A stretch of 58,155 bases of DNA from assembly GCA_035505375.1 (NCBI GenBank), contig DATJQV010000041.1, positions 1-58,155 of the forward strand, given 5' to 3'. Below, piece by piece: positions 8,198-16,133 of this stretch. This DNA comes from a bacterium (GTDB lineage: Bacteria; Hydrothermota; Tepidihabitantia; Tepidihabitantales; Tepidihabitantaceae). How positions within the stretch are numbered: the first letter of the stretch is position 1; the number at the start of each line of letters is the position of its first letter. Made by a program: the position numbers and the translations under genes. Below the pieces are notes generated by a model. The model had not been told where the DNA came from, made no database searches, and saw only the letters and a program-made list of their open reading frames with translations.

Positions 8198-9196
8198 TTA
8201 CCTCTGCCGCAGCTTCTTGCGGCAGAGGTAGATGTCTGCCTCCAACATTCTACTGCTATCGCCGCCGGTGTAGTAGTGGTGCGTGAAGTACAGGTTGCCC
8301 GAGTCATCCAGGGTCGGCTCGCCGGCAAACCGGGCCGCAATCAGCTCGGCCCTACCCCAGTTCCCGCTGCTGTCCAGCTTGCAGCGGTACACACACGGCC
8401 CCATTATCGTATCATTCCAGCCGGTGAAGAAAAGCTCATTCATGTCCGAGGAAAGAAAGGGCTGGCTCTCATCCTTCGGGCCGTTCACGTTTGGGCCGAG
8501 GTTCTCGGGCGCGCCCCAGCCGGATGCGGTTCGCTCCGACTTGAAGAGGTCGAGCCCGCCGTACTGGCCTGCCTTGCCGAAGTACATCGTCTGATGGTCC
8601 GAACTCAGATGTAATTCCCCGAACTTGAGCGTCTCGTTCACCTGCCGGCCGGCGTTTCGCCAGTTCTCCCACACGCCGTTGCGGCGGGTTGCAACGTACC
8701 AGTCCAGCTCACCGTAGTTGCCGGTGCGCGCCGACGCGAACCACATGGTGTCGCCGAAGACATCTTCACACCCGTCCATCGCGACGTCGTCATTCAGGAT
8801 AACTCGCTCCGGCTCGGTCCAGTTCCCGCCTTCCAGCCGGCACGACCAGATACCGGTCACGCTGTCGAGTAGCTGCTTCTCGACTGGTACCCGAACGTCG
8901 GGAGTAAAGAAGAAGTAGAACTCCTTACCGTCGGGCGTAATGAATGGCGAGTCCTCGGCGCCTGCAGTGTTCACCGGGCCCGGCATCGGCACCGGCGACT
9001 CCCATTCGGCCGAAACCGTGTAAGGCGGATACGGGTCGTTCGCGGGCGTGCCCTTCACGGCGTCGGAGGGGATCTTCACGTAGCGGTCAGCGAGGAATGG
9101 GTAAGGTTTCTTGCAGCCGGCAAGGCACGCGATAACCACCGTCAGTCCGACCAAGCACACGGATATCGTGCGGAATCTCGCTTGACTCTGGTTCAC
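8198..9196 (-). CDS. Lipoprotein with TolB/PD40-like beta-propeller
   Basis: 332 residues. The signal peptide ends in a lipobox, CLAGC, with Cys28 as the lipidation site. The mature part has repeated propeller blades of the PD40 type: DSPFITPDGKEFYFFF, ELHLSSDHQTMYFGKAG, SQPFLSSDMNELFFTGW and EPTLDDSGNLYFTHHYY. It is probably anchored in the inner or outer membrane facing the periplasm. The precise role is unknown; similar propellers act as binding scaffolds. Confidence 0.82.
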   Translation of the reverse strand: MNQSQARFRTISVCLVGLTVVIACLAGCKKPYPFLADRYVKIPSDAVKGTPANDPYPPYTVSAEWESPVPMPGPVNTAGAEDSPFITPDGKEFYFFFTPDVRVPVEKQLLDSVTGIWSCRLEGGNWTEPERVILNDDVAMDGCEDVFGDTMWFASARTGNYGELDWYVATRRNGVWENWRNAGRQVNETLKFGELHLSSDHQTMYFGKAGQYGGLDLFKSERTASGWGAPENLGPNVNGPKDESQPFLSSDMNELFFTGWNDTIMGPCVYRCKLDSSGNWGRAELIAARFAGEPTLDDSGNLYFTHHYYTGGDSSRMLEADIYLCRKKLRQR

Positions 9197-9308
9197 TCGC
9201 GTTGATTATCCCGCGTCCGGACAGAACGGTCAAGCGTGGCCGACAGTTCTTGACAATCGGGAAATGCGAGCTGACACTTATTACTCCGGGCATGAATTAC
9301 CTGTCACT

Positions 9309-9393
9309 TCACCCTCACCCTTACCCTCTCCCGTTCAAGGGAGAGGGAACTTTCCGCTCCCTCTCCTCGTTGAGGAGAGGGTTGGGGGTGAGG
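9309..9393. repeat. Hairpin-rich ccctctcc/ggagaggg element
   Basis: Two nested inverted repeats: accctctcccgttcaaggga and ctccctctcctcgttgagga, with the whole bounded by caccctcaccc and gggggtgagg. It lies between the divergent lipoprotein and cupin genes; I see no clear promoter in this gap of about 270 bases. Confidence 0.6.
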
Positions 9394-9468
9394 AGGCTGA
9401 AATGTCATGTATTAGGCGCTCTCATTGAAAGCTGTGAGCCGTAAGCCGTTAGCTGTAAGCCGCAGGCC

Positions 9469-9861
9469 ATGAAGTACAGCATCGATACCGGCATCAAGCA
9501 CGGCCATCTTGAGATTGTAGATGTGCCGGCGATTGTCGCAACGTGCAGGAAGAAATGGTTCAACCAGACCCTGGTGCGGGTGAACGACAGCGTAGTCAGG
9601 CTGGGCATCGTCCAAGGCCGGTTCCACTGGCACAAGCACGACCGCGAAGACGAGTTCTTCTTCGTGCTCGAAGGCCGGCTCCTGATCGACCTCAAGGCCC
9701 GAACAATCGAGCTCGGCCCCGGCCAGGGCGTAGTAATCCCAATGAAGGTCCCGCATCGGCCGCGGGCTCCTAAGAAAACCGTCATGCTGATGGTGGAAAC
9801 GCGAGATATAGAACCGGAGGGCAACCGGGCGAAGCCTCGGCGCAGACCGGCGCGCCTCTAG
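9469..9861 (+). CDS. Single-domain cupin
   Basis: 130 residues. The cupin metal-binding motif 1 is FHWHKHDREDEFFFVLEG and motif 2 follows at PGQGVVIPMKVPHRP. Metal ligands His-x-His and Glu are present, so a mononuclear metal site is likely. Small stand-alone cupins of this kind have many roles and the substrate cannot be named. The C-terminus is basic (RAKPRRRPARL). A strong hairpin follows at 9888-9921. Confidence 0.85.
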   Translation: MKYSIDTGIKHGHLEIVDVPAIVATCRKKWFNQTLVRVNDSVVRLGIVQGRFHWHKHDREDEFFFVLEGRLLIDLKARTIELGPGQGVVIPMKVPHRPRAPKKTVMLMVETRDIEPEGNRAKPRRRPARL

Positions 9862-9887
9862 CGTCAGCTGACGGACCGGCTACCTAC

Positions 9888-9921
9888 GAGAAGGCCGCGC
9901 CCCTCGGCGCGGCCCGTTCTC
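9888..9921 (+). terminator. Hairpin after the cupin gene
   Basis: The stem gagaaggccgcgcc pairs with ggcgcggcccgttctc around a four-base loop (cctc). It lies 26 bases after the cupin stop. There is no clear T-run, so it may be a terminator or an mRNA-end hairpin. Confidence 0.5.
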
Positions 9922-10016
9922 AATCTCCGCCGCTCACCCCTCGCACAGTCGGGCCGTACCATCCGGCGTAGCAAACCCTCCCGCGTATCCTGAGATGTTA
10001 CACCGGCGCAATCAGA

Positions 10017-11174
10017 TTACTTGACGATGATAGTCCCCATCATGTCACCGTGCCCTTCACCACAGAAGACATCGCAGTGGAAGGGATACGAGCCCGGCTT
10101 GGCCGGGCTCACAAGCACCCGGGTGATGACGCCCGGGTTCACATCAACGCGAATCCCCAGCCCCGGACAGCTGAACCCATGCTGGCGGTCGAGCGACGTA
10201 AGCTCGATGATGGCCGGCGTACCGGACCGGAGCGTTATCTGATTCGGCTCGAAGGCGAACTTCTTCGCGGTGATGTTCACCACCGGAGTCATCTGGTCCG
10301 CCGCGTACTGGGTCATGACGTAGCCCGACGGCGCGCTCTGCACTTTGACTGCCCTGAACCCGAGACCGCGATATGGCTGCATCGAATCCCACGGCATCGG
10401 GGCCTTCTTCGGCTGCGAGCCCGGCGCCGGCAGCGGGTACATCAAACCCGGGGCGGCGTATTGCGTTATGTTGCCGTCCACGTGGACGTTCTCTTGATGG
10501 ATGTGGCCGTAGAAAACCGCCACGTTCTTGTAGGGGGCCAGCAAGTCGGTCGCTTTGGAAGCATCGCGTGTCAACCAGTCCCAGTCCGGGTACAGGTCGA
10601 AGAGCGGTCGGTGGGTAAAGACCACCAGACGAGCCGTGGCCGTGTCCTGCTTCTTCAGGTCATCTGCCAGCCAGCGCAACTGGGCATCGCCGAGCTGACC
10701 CAGCGGGTCTGAACAGTTGTCCAGGACGATGAAGTGAATGCCCTTGTGGTCGAACGTGTAGTGTGTCGGGCCGAAGATCTCCTTATACGCTGCCCCGGTG
10801 TCCAGCGCTGCGTCGTGCTCGCCCGGGAGGAATCGAATGTCCTTCACCTTCAGGGCCTTCAATTGCTCCCGCAGCTCAGTCATCCGTCGCCTGCGTTCGG
10901 CCGGGTCATTCGTAGTGTGGGTAAGGTCGCCGGTGCAAACGATGAAGTCCGGCTGGGGATTCAGGCTGTTCACGAGGGCGATGGTCTTCGCCAGCGTGCC
11001 GCGCGCATCGGGGTTCACGGTCGGACCGCTGAAACCCCAATGGATGTCCGAGAGTTGCACGAACGTGAAGTCGCCGGCAGGCTCAACCGCATACACGGCC
11101 GTAGCGAATAGTGCGCATAGAGCTCCCGCGAAAAGAACCGGGCTTGCCGCGAACATACGCATCTTGTTGTCCAT
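10017..11174 (-). CDS. Secreted metallophosphoesterase fused to a CuA-type cupredoxin domain
   Basis: 385 residues from ATG 11174, chosen for the GGAGGAGGGG site before it and the signal peptide that follows (ending ATAVYAVEP). Residues 35-240 are a calcineurin-like phosphoesterase: SDIH (D43, H45), GD (82-83), GEHD (118-121, where most members have GNHD), THRP (H188) and GHIH (223-226). Residues about 300-385 resemble the CuA domain of cytochrome oxidase subunit II: H332, then C367, C371, H375 and M378 in FHCDVFCGEGHGDMMG. All ligand positions for a binuclear CuA centre are present, yet there is no oxidase nearby. The Asn-to-Glu change in the phosphoesterase motif may alter metal binding. 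The substrate is unknown. Confidence 0.85.
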   Translation of the reverse strand: MDNKMRMFAASPVLFAGALCALFATAVYAVEPAGDFTFVQLSDIHWGFSGPTVNPDARGTLAKTIALVNSLNPQPDFIVCTGDLTHTTNDPAERRRRMTELREQLKALKVKDIRFLPGEHDAALDTGAAYKEIFGPTHYTFDHKGIHFIVLDNCSDPLGQLGDAQLRWLADDLKKQDTATARLVVFTHRPLFDLYPDWDWLTRDASKATDLLAPYKNVAVFYGHIHQENVHVDGNITQYAAPGLMYPLPAPGSQPKKAPMPWDSMQPYRGLGFRAVKVQSAPSGYVMTQYAADQMTPVVNITAKKFAFEPNQITLRSGTPAIIELTSLDRQHGFSCPGLGIRVDVNPGVITRVLVSPAKPGSYPFHCDVFCGEGHGDMMGTIIVK

Positions 11175-11197
11175 CGCCCCTCCTCCAGTCAATCCGT

Positions 11198-11401
11198 TCA
11201 ACGTCCGGCTTCGGTTGTCCCCTGGCAAGCCGAAATGTAGCTCCGAACCGGGTCGCTGAATCCCGATTGAGCGTGCGACAACCGGGTAAGCATGAGGTCA
11301 CCGATTGTCTCCGGGGCGAGGTCGTCACTGGCAGTGACGACGCCCGCGGCCATCACGACTAGTTCCGGGCTCACGACCGACCCGTGTCCTGTGTTGTTCA
11401 T
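11198..11401 (-). CDS. Small protein of unknown function (tentative)
   Basis: 67 residues, co-directional with and 23 bases upstream of the phosphoesterase gene. An AAGGAG site lies a few bases before the ATG. The middle (SPELVVMAAGVVTASDDLAP) is mildly hydrophobic but not a clear membrane segment. No family recognised. Kept because of the ribosome site and the operon-like position. Confidence 0.35.
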   Translation of the reverse strand: MNNTGHGSVVSPELVVMAAGVVTASDDLAPETIGDLMLTRLSHAQSGFSDPVRSYISACQGTTEAGR

Positions 11402-11556
11402 GGACTTCTCCTTCAACTTCATTGACACCAGGACTGCAAGTTTCATGCCCGGCTGGCTGTTGTTGAGAAGCACGAGGCGGCGAGCGCGATCTCAGCCGCG
11501 GCCCAGCCGTTCTACTGGAAGACTACTGTATCTCTACGGAGAATCGGGCGGCCGTG

Positions 11557-11946
11557 CTAGGTCGTGAGCTTGACTCCGAGCTTGCGCAGCCCGCGCCGCC
11601 CCACCGGCGTGATATGGAACTCGCGGCCCGACCTTTCCAGCCAGCCCTGCTCGACCAGCGCCGCGGCGATAAGCGAGCCCAGTTGAGAACCGATGTGCGC
11701 ATAGAACATCCCGGCGTGACGCTCAACGCAGGCGTTGACCGGCTTGCGCCCGCTCACGTCGAGTTCCTCGACGGGAACTCCGAGCGCGCCCAGTTCCCTT
11801 CGCCCCTTTGGGGTCACTCGCAGCGCGCCGCTGTCGGCACTCAGCCACGCCTTGCGCACCAAGGCGTCGTACAGGCTCTCGCCAAGTGCGCCGCCGATAT
11901 GGTCATAACAGACTGCGGCCAGTTTTCGCGGTCCCACTTTGCTCAT
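11557..11946 (-). CDS. C-terminal half of an ArsR-type regulator, without the DNA-binding domain
   Basis: 129 residues. Two related units, CYDHIGGALGESLYDALVRK with LRVTPKGRRELGALGV and ERHAGMFYAHIGSQLGSLIA with FHITPVGRRGLRKLGVKL, resemble the effector half found after the winged helix in one ArsR subfamily. That winged helix is missing here. The ATG overlaps the thiN stop by four bases, so it is coupled to thiN. It may be a stand-alone sensor or accessory subunit. A simple truncation is less likely because start and coupling are intact. Confidence 0.6.
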   Translation of the reverse strand: MSKVGPRKLAAVCYDHIGGALGESLYDALVRKAWLSADSGALRVTPKGRRELGALGVPVEELDVSGRKPVNACVERHAGMFYAHIGSQLGSLIAAALVEQGWLERSGREFHITPVGRRGLRKLGVKLTT

Positions 11947-12506
11947 GATGCCAGCCCCTTCGCGATTTCGATTGCTCTGCTTGCGACTCCGGTCGGGTCC
12001 GGGCCTACGAGGAAGAAAAGCGGCTCCTTGCCCCAGCCGCGTGACTCATAAAAGACCGGCGGCACCTTGCCGCAGGTCTTGACCAGATGGTTGACCTTCC
12101 ATGGGATCGAACCCTTGTCCTTGCCGATCAGCTCCCTGGGTTCGACCGTCCGATCGATACTGCCGAATGCTACCCCGTTGGCAGCGCAGTACCCCTGCAC
12201 GTAACTCGATATCATCTCGTTCCAGCGGAAATTGAGCCCGGCCCGAATGGTCGGGTCGTGACGGCCGGTCGCGACCACCAGCCGTGCCATGTGGTCGGAC
12301 ACTCCGGCGCGAATCGGCCCCGCCGCCTTCGGCATGCCGGCGACGACGGTAATCCGTCCGTCGACCCCGAGGACGCTGCTTGCGTCGGTCGCGCCCTCCG
12401 GCGCGTACACGATGTTCACCCGCACCTCCGGCACCAGCGCGCTGAACTCCCGACAGCCCTCCAGCATCGCCACGGCCTCGGCGAGCTTCCCTTCCTCATT
12501 TGTCAT
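11943..12506 (-). CDS. Stand-alone ThiN-type thiamine phosphate synthase domain
   Basis: 187 residues. The sequence matches the ThiN domain usually found at the C-terminus of ThiD-ThiN proteins: LVPEVRVNIVYAPEGA, DGRITVV, HMARLVVATGRHDPTIRAGL, GSIDRTVEPRE, KGSIPWKV and FYESRGWGKEPLFFLVG. ThiN joins HMP-pyrophosphate and the thiazole phosphate to make thiamine phosphate, replacing ThiE. Here it is not fused to a kinase. It overlaps the genes on both sides by four bases each, giving a tightly coupled three-gene unit. No TPP riboswitch is recognised upstream. Confidence 0.78.
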   Translation of the reverse strand: MTNEEGKLAEAVAMLEGCREFSALVPEVRVNIVYAPEGATDASSVLGVDGRITVVAGMPKAAGPIRAGVSDHMARLVVATGRHDPTIRAGLNFRWNEMISSYVQGYCAANGVAFGSIDRTVEPRELIGKDKGSIPWKVNHLVKTCGKVPPVFYESRGWGKEPLFFLVGPDPTGVASRAIEIAKGLAS

Positions 12507-13573
12507 TTGGCTCTTGTCCTTGGGACTTGCGCCTTGATGGCGCTGAAGTACGCCGGCCAGAATGGGTCCACCACCGGGTGAACGAGCTTCTTCTCTTTGC
12601 CGTCCTCAACCAGAATCATGCCCCGGCGGGTAACTTCACCCACTGCCGCGCATGGAATCTGTCTCCGCCGCAGCGCGGTCAACACGGCTTCGGCCTTGTT
12701 CGGCCGACACATCACGATGAGCGTACCCTCACTGATAGACTTGTAAGGGTCGATGCCGTAGAGGTCGCAGATCTCCTTCACGCATGGCATCACCGGAATC
12801 GCCTCTTTGACAACCCGCACGCCGAATCTGCCGGCCTGGGCCATCTCGTACAGCCCGCCCCAGAGCCCGCACTCGGTCGCGTCGTGCATCGCGGTCACGC
12901 CCTTCGCACGCACGCCCACGCTCTTCGCGACAAGCGCGTCCTCGACCACCGACATCTTCCAGAAGAGCTTCTCCGCCTTCTGCGCAAATGCGGTCCCGAA
13001 CTTCTCCTTGAGTCGCTCCGGGAACATCGCCGCGAAGATCCCTGATGCCTCGATGGCCGGACCCTTGGTGACGATGATGGCGTCGCCGGGTCGGACGAAG
13101 CTGGGTGCGACGTAATCCCCGAGCCCGCCCTCGGCCACGACGGTCGCGCCGCCGACCATCGGGTACCCGCAGTTCCCGTACCGCGCGGTGTGGCCGGTAA
13201 CAATCGTCACCCCATATCGCCTGCACTCGCTGTGAATCGTCTTCCAGACGACTTCTAGCTGGCTCTCGGTGATGTCCATCGGCAGGTTGAAGTCGATCGC
13301 CAGATACCGCGGCGCGAGCCCGCTGGTGACGACGTCCGACAGAAGAATGTGGATGGCGAACCAGGCGGCGCGCTCCCAGCCGTATTCCGGGACGATGAAG
13401 ACCGGGTCGGTCGTAAGCGCCAGCGCGCGGTTCCCGACGCGGATGATGCCGGTGTCCACGCCGTGCATCGGGCCGACGAGCACATTCCGGCTCTTCGCGC
13501 CCAGCCGCGGGTAAATCAGCTCTTCAAAGACCTGCTGGGAGATCTTGCCGATCTCCGGCAGTTTCTCTTTCAC
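12503..13573 (-). CDS. AIR-synthase-related (PurM/HypE/ThiL superfamily) protein
   Basis: 356 residues, GTG start. It has the two-domain PurM fold: the N-terminal half has GPMHGVDTGIIRVGNRALAL, ILLSDVVTSGLAPRYLAIDF and GHTARYGNCGYP; the C-terminal half has TAMHDATECGLWGGLYEMA and YKSISEGTLIVMCRP. It looks closest to HypE-like proteins but lacks the C-terminal Pro-Arg-Ile-Cys tail of HypE. ThiL, the thiamine-phosphate kinase, belongs to the same superfamily. Since thiN follows with an overlap, a role in thiamine diphosphate formation is a reasonable guess. Confidence 0.75.
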   Translation of the reverse strand: MKEKLPEIGKISQQVFEELIYPRLGAKSRNVLVGPMHGVDTGIIRVGNRALALTTDPVFIVPEYGWERAAWFAIHILLSDVVTSGLAPRYLAIDFNLPMDITESQLEVVWKTIHSECRRYGVTIVTGHTARYGNCGYPMVGGATVVAEGGLGDYVAPSFVRPGDAIIVTKGPAIEASGIFAAMFPERLKEKFGTAFAQKAEKLFWKMSVVEDALVAKSVGVRAKGVTAMHDATECGLWGGLYEMAQAGRFGVRVVKEAIPVMPCVKEICDLYGIDPYKSISEGTLIVMCRPNKAEAVLTALRRRQIPCAAVGEVTRRGMILVEDGKEKKLVHPVVDPFWPAYFSAIKAQVPRTRAK

Positions 13574-13703
13574 CTGCTAATTCTACGCCTGAAACGGCCA
13601 CCGTCAAACCATGACAGCCGACCCAGACAATTCAGAAGTCAGAATTCAGAGACAAGAATCCAGAATTCCAGCCAGGAACCAAGTCCAATCCGCTCTCCCA
13701 CAT

Positions 13704-14230
13704 CTGTGTTCATCCGTGTTAATCCGTGGTTCTCGATTCCGCTCCGTGTCCGCAATTCTGCACTCTGGTCTCTGGACTCTGAATTCTGGATTATCCGGCC
13801 CCGACGCTTTGCGTCCTTGGCGGTTCTCACTTCTGCTTCGTGTCTTTGTGTCTTTGTGGTAAGATGACCGACTCGGTTCCTCGGTATCAGTGTTCATCCG
13901 TGTTAATCCGTGGTTCTCACTTCCGCTCCGATTCCGCAATTCTGCATTCTGGTCTCTGGATTCTGAATTCTGGATTATCCGGCCCCGACGCTTGGCGTCC
14001 TTGGCGGTTCTCACTTCTACTTCGTGTCTTTGTGTCTTTGTGGTAAGATGACCGACTCGGTTCCTCGGTATCTGTGTTCATCCGTGTTAATCCGTGGTTC
14101 TCACTTCCGCTCCGAGTCCGCAATTCTGCACTCTGGTCTCTGGACTCTGAATTCTGGACTATCCGGCCCCGACGCTTTGCCTCCTTGGCGGTCATCTTCT
14201 CTTCGTGTCTTTGTGTCTTTGTGTTAGAAT
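13704..14230. repeat. 184-bp tandem repeats
   Basis: The word tgttcatccgtgttaatccg occurs at 13707, 13891 and 14075, exactly 184 bases apart. Each unit then carries gcaattctgca, ctctgaattctgga, attatccggcccc and gtgtctttgtgtctttgtg. Units differ at scattered positions. Pieces recur elsewhere, for example between carA and carB at 51150-51240. The stretch 13574-14235 holds no gene. Confidence 0.8.
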
Positions 14231-14235
14231 ACTCC

Positions 14236-14982
14236 GTGCTCCGTGCCTTCGTCCGCCTGAATCGCCGCATCTGCGCCGCAATCGAACGTCGCCTGCCCCA
14301 GCGCCGGCTCGACATCTCCCTCCTCTACGAGCGCACGGTCGGCGAGAAGATGAAGGCCCTGCCCGCCGGGTCAATCATCGTGGACGCCGGCGGCGGCCGA
14401 CTCTGCCCATACGCGGAGTACAAGCCGGCCGGGCTTCGCATCATCGCGGTTGACGTGACCGACGAGGACCTGCGCCGCAACATCGAAGCCGACGAATGGC
14501 GCGTGGCCGACATCGCCTCACATCTCCCCTTCGCGGACGGAGAAGTGGCTATCGTCACCTCCAAACACGTACTCGAACACCTGCCCGATACGGCTCACTT
14601 CATGGACGAGGCCCTTCGCGTGCTCAAACCCGGCGGCTGGTTCATAAATCTCTTTCCGGGCCGCAACGCCCCATTCGCCGTCGCCAGCCGCCTCCTGCCC
14701 GACCGGCTCAAACAGCGGCTCGTCCACGGCCTCCATCCGGAAACGGCAGGCACTCAACGCTTCCACACCTGGTACGACCACTGCTACTCCTCGGCCTTCC
14801 GCCGGCTACTCGAAGAACACGGCTTTGAGGTCGAGCAAGAAGTCGTCAGCTACTACCAATCCCACTACTTCGGCTTCTTCGTCCCGCTCTACCTCGCAAG
14901 TGTCCTTTGGGAACTCGTGCTCATGACCCTCCGCGCCCGCGACTCCGCCGCCACCCTCCTCTTCATCTCCCGCCGCCGCTGA
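14236..14982 (+). CDS. SAM-dependent methyltransferase (type 11)
   Basis: 248 residues from GTG 14236. An upstream ATG would add only repeat-derived sequence, so it is rejected. Class I motifs: IIVDAGGGRLCPYAEY for SAM binding, IIAVDVTDEDL for the ribose-binding acid, VAIVTSKHVLEHLPD and LRVLKPGGWFINLFPG. The N-terminus is basic and the C-terminus has hydrophobic stretches (FGFFVPLYLASVLWELVLM) that may contact the membrane. The substrate is unknown. The 184-bp repeats directly precede it. Confidence 0.8.
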   Translation: MLRAFVRLNRRICAAIERRLPQRRLDISLLYERTVGEKMKALPAGSIIVDAGGGRLCPYAEYKPAGLRIIAVDVTDEDLRRNIEADEWRVADIASHLPFADGEVAIVTSKHVLEHLPDTAHFMDEALRVLKPGGWFINLFPGRNAPFAVASRLLPDRLKQRLVHGLHPETAGTQRFHTWYDHCYSSAFRRLLEEHGFEVEQEVVSYYQSHYFGFFVPLYLASVLWELVLMTLRARDSAATLLFISRRR

Positions 14983-15009
14983 GACTGGTCAGCGGCTGCG
15001 ACCACACCC

Positions 15010-15395
15010 GCTACCGCCGTGTCCGCAGTAGGATACCGATGGGCGCTACGCGCCGACCTGCTGCAGCACCTCCGCAGTGAGACGACCCAGAACCGGCGAT
15101 GCAGTTCGTCCGACTGTGCCGCGTCGCGGTTGTAGCAGAACGTCTGGACGTTGGCCCGGCGTTGTTGAGGAACTTCAGCCGCTGGCATCTGCCCTCAAGC
15201 GGCTCAATCCTCACGCCCCGGCCGACCAACTGCAGGATGATGCGAAGCAGTGCCGCAGGCACCACTTCCGGGCGTCCGTACCGACCCCGATGTTGATGAA
15301 GTTGGCGACATTCGGCCGATTCGAGTCCCAGCCCTCATAGAAGCTGCGCGAGACCGGGGAACCAAAAGCGGAGGCCCGCACTGGACAATGGCAAC
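15010..15395 (-). pseudogene. Remnant of a type III restriction enzyme (Res) helicase C-terminus
   Basis: No full open frame exists, but the minus strand encodes FYEGWDSNRPNVANFINIG followed by VGTDARK. After a frameshift near 15265 it continues LQLVGRGVRIEPLEG and LKFLNNAG. These are the late helicase motifs (including motif VI, Gly-Arg-Gly-Val-Arg) of type III Res and related DEAD-box restriction subunits. Both ends are lost. The fragment is on the same strand as the Mod-like fragment at 23195-23653, as expected for a mod-res pair split by an insertion. Nothing else is recognised between 14983 and 15537. Confidence 0.7.
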
Positions 15396-15537
15396 TGGTA
15401 ACCGGACACTCGCGGCCCTTGGCCGCGCCTAACTCCCTAACTGCTCTCTGCTGACTGCGGCTGCCGCTGGCAGCTCGCGCTGTCGTCTACGATCTGGAAT
15501 GACGTTGCGCCAAGAATCTCTTGTTGCGTCCCCTGAA

Positions 15538-16122
15538 TTATCCGTCGAGGATGTGCCCGGACTTTCGGCCCTTCGTGTCGAGATAGAACTCGCTGTGCTC
15601 GGTGCGTCGGACAATGAGAGGGACACGCTCGGCAATCTTAACGCCATACTTAGCCAGACCCTCCATCTTGCGCGGATTGTTCGTCAGTAGCCGAATCGAC
15701 CTCACGCCAAGCACATTCAGCATTAGGGAGGCAGTCTCATACTCTCGTTCGTCGTCCCGAAATCCCAGGGCCTCATTCGCCAGCACGGTGTCCATCCCTT
15801 TGTCCTGAAGAGCATAGGCGCGTATCTTGTTTGCAAACCCTATCCCCCTTCCCTCCTGACGCAAGTAGAGCACGACTCCACGCTCGGACTGCCCGACCTG
15901 TTTGAGAGAGCTTTCCAGTTGATCCCTGCAGTCGCAACGCAGCGAGCCAGCGACGTCACCCGTCAGGCACTCGGAGTGAAGTCGGACCAACACGTCTTCC
16001 GACCCGCTCACCTCTCCGTGCACGAATGCAGCATGCGCCGATTCCCCGTGGCTGTCCACGAAAGCGATGACTTGGAACCGACCGTAGCGAGAGGGTAGGT
16101 CGGCAACGGCCGCGATTCTCAT
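15538..16122 (-). CDS. ribA: GTP cyclohydrolase II
   Basis: 194 residues, the usual length of the stand-alone enzyme. The zinc ligands are in SECLTGDVAGSLRCDC (C52, C63, C65), and the GTP-binding motif RQEGRGIG, the catalytic Tyr in IRAYALQDKG and the closing motif LLTNNPRK are all present. The enzyme opens GTP to a diaminopyrimidine with release of formate and pyrophosphate, normally the first riboflavin step. It is the last gene of the island operon, 11 bases after the radical SAM gene, and no other rib gene is nearby. It may therefore feed a special pathway; this is inference. Confidence 0.9.
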   Translation of the reverse strand: MRIAAVADLPSRYGRFQVIAFVDSHGESAHAAFVHGEVSGSEDVLVRLHSECLTGDVAGSLRCDCRDQLESSLKQVGQSERGVVLYLRQEGRGIGFANKIRAYALQDKGMDTVLANEALGFRDDEREYETASLMLNVLGVRSIRLLTNNPRKMEGLAKYGVKIAERVPLIVRRTEHSEFYLDTKGRKSGHILDG

Positions 16123-16133
16123 GTCAGATCTCG

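Noticed and set aside
12087-12200. tRNA-like gggttcgacc word
   Set aside because: No cloverleaf can be formed around it and it lies within the ThiN coding sequence.
14074-14235. Longer N-terminus for the methyltransferase
   Set aside because: The extra 54 residues are encoded by the 184-bp repeat and have the same composition in all repeat copies.
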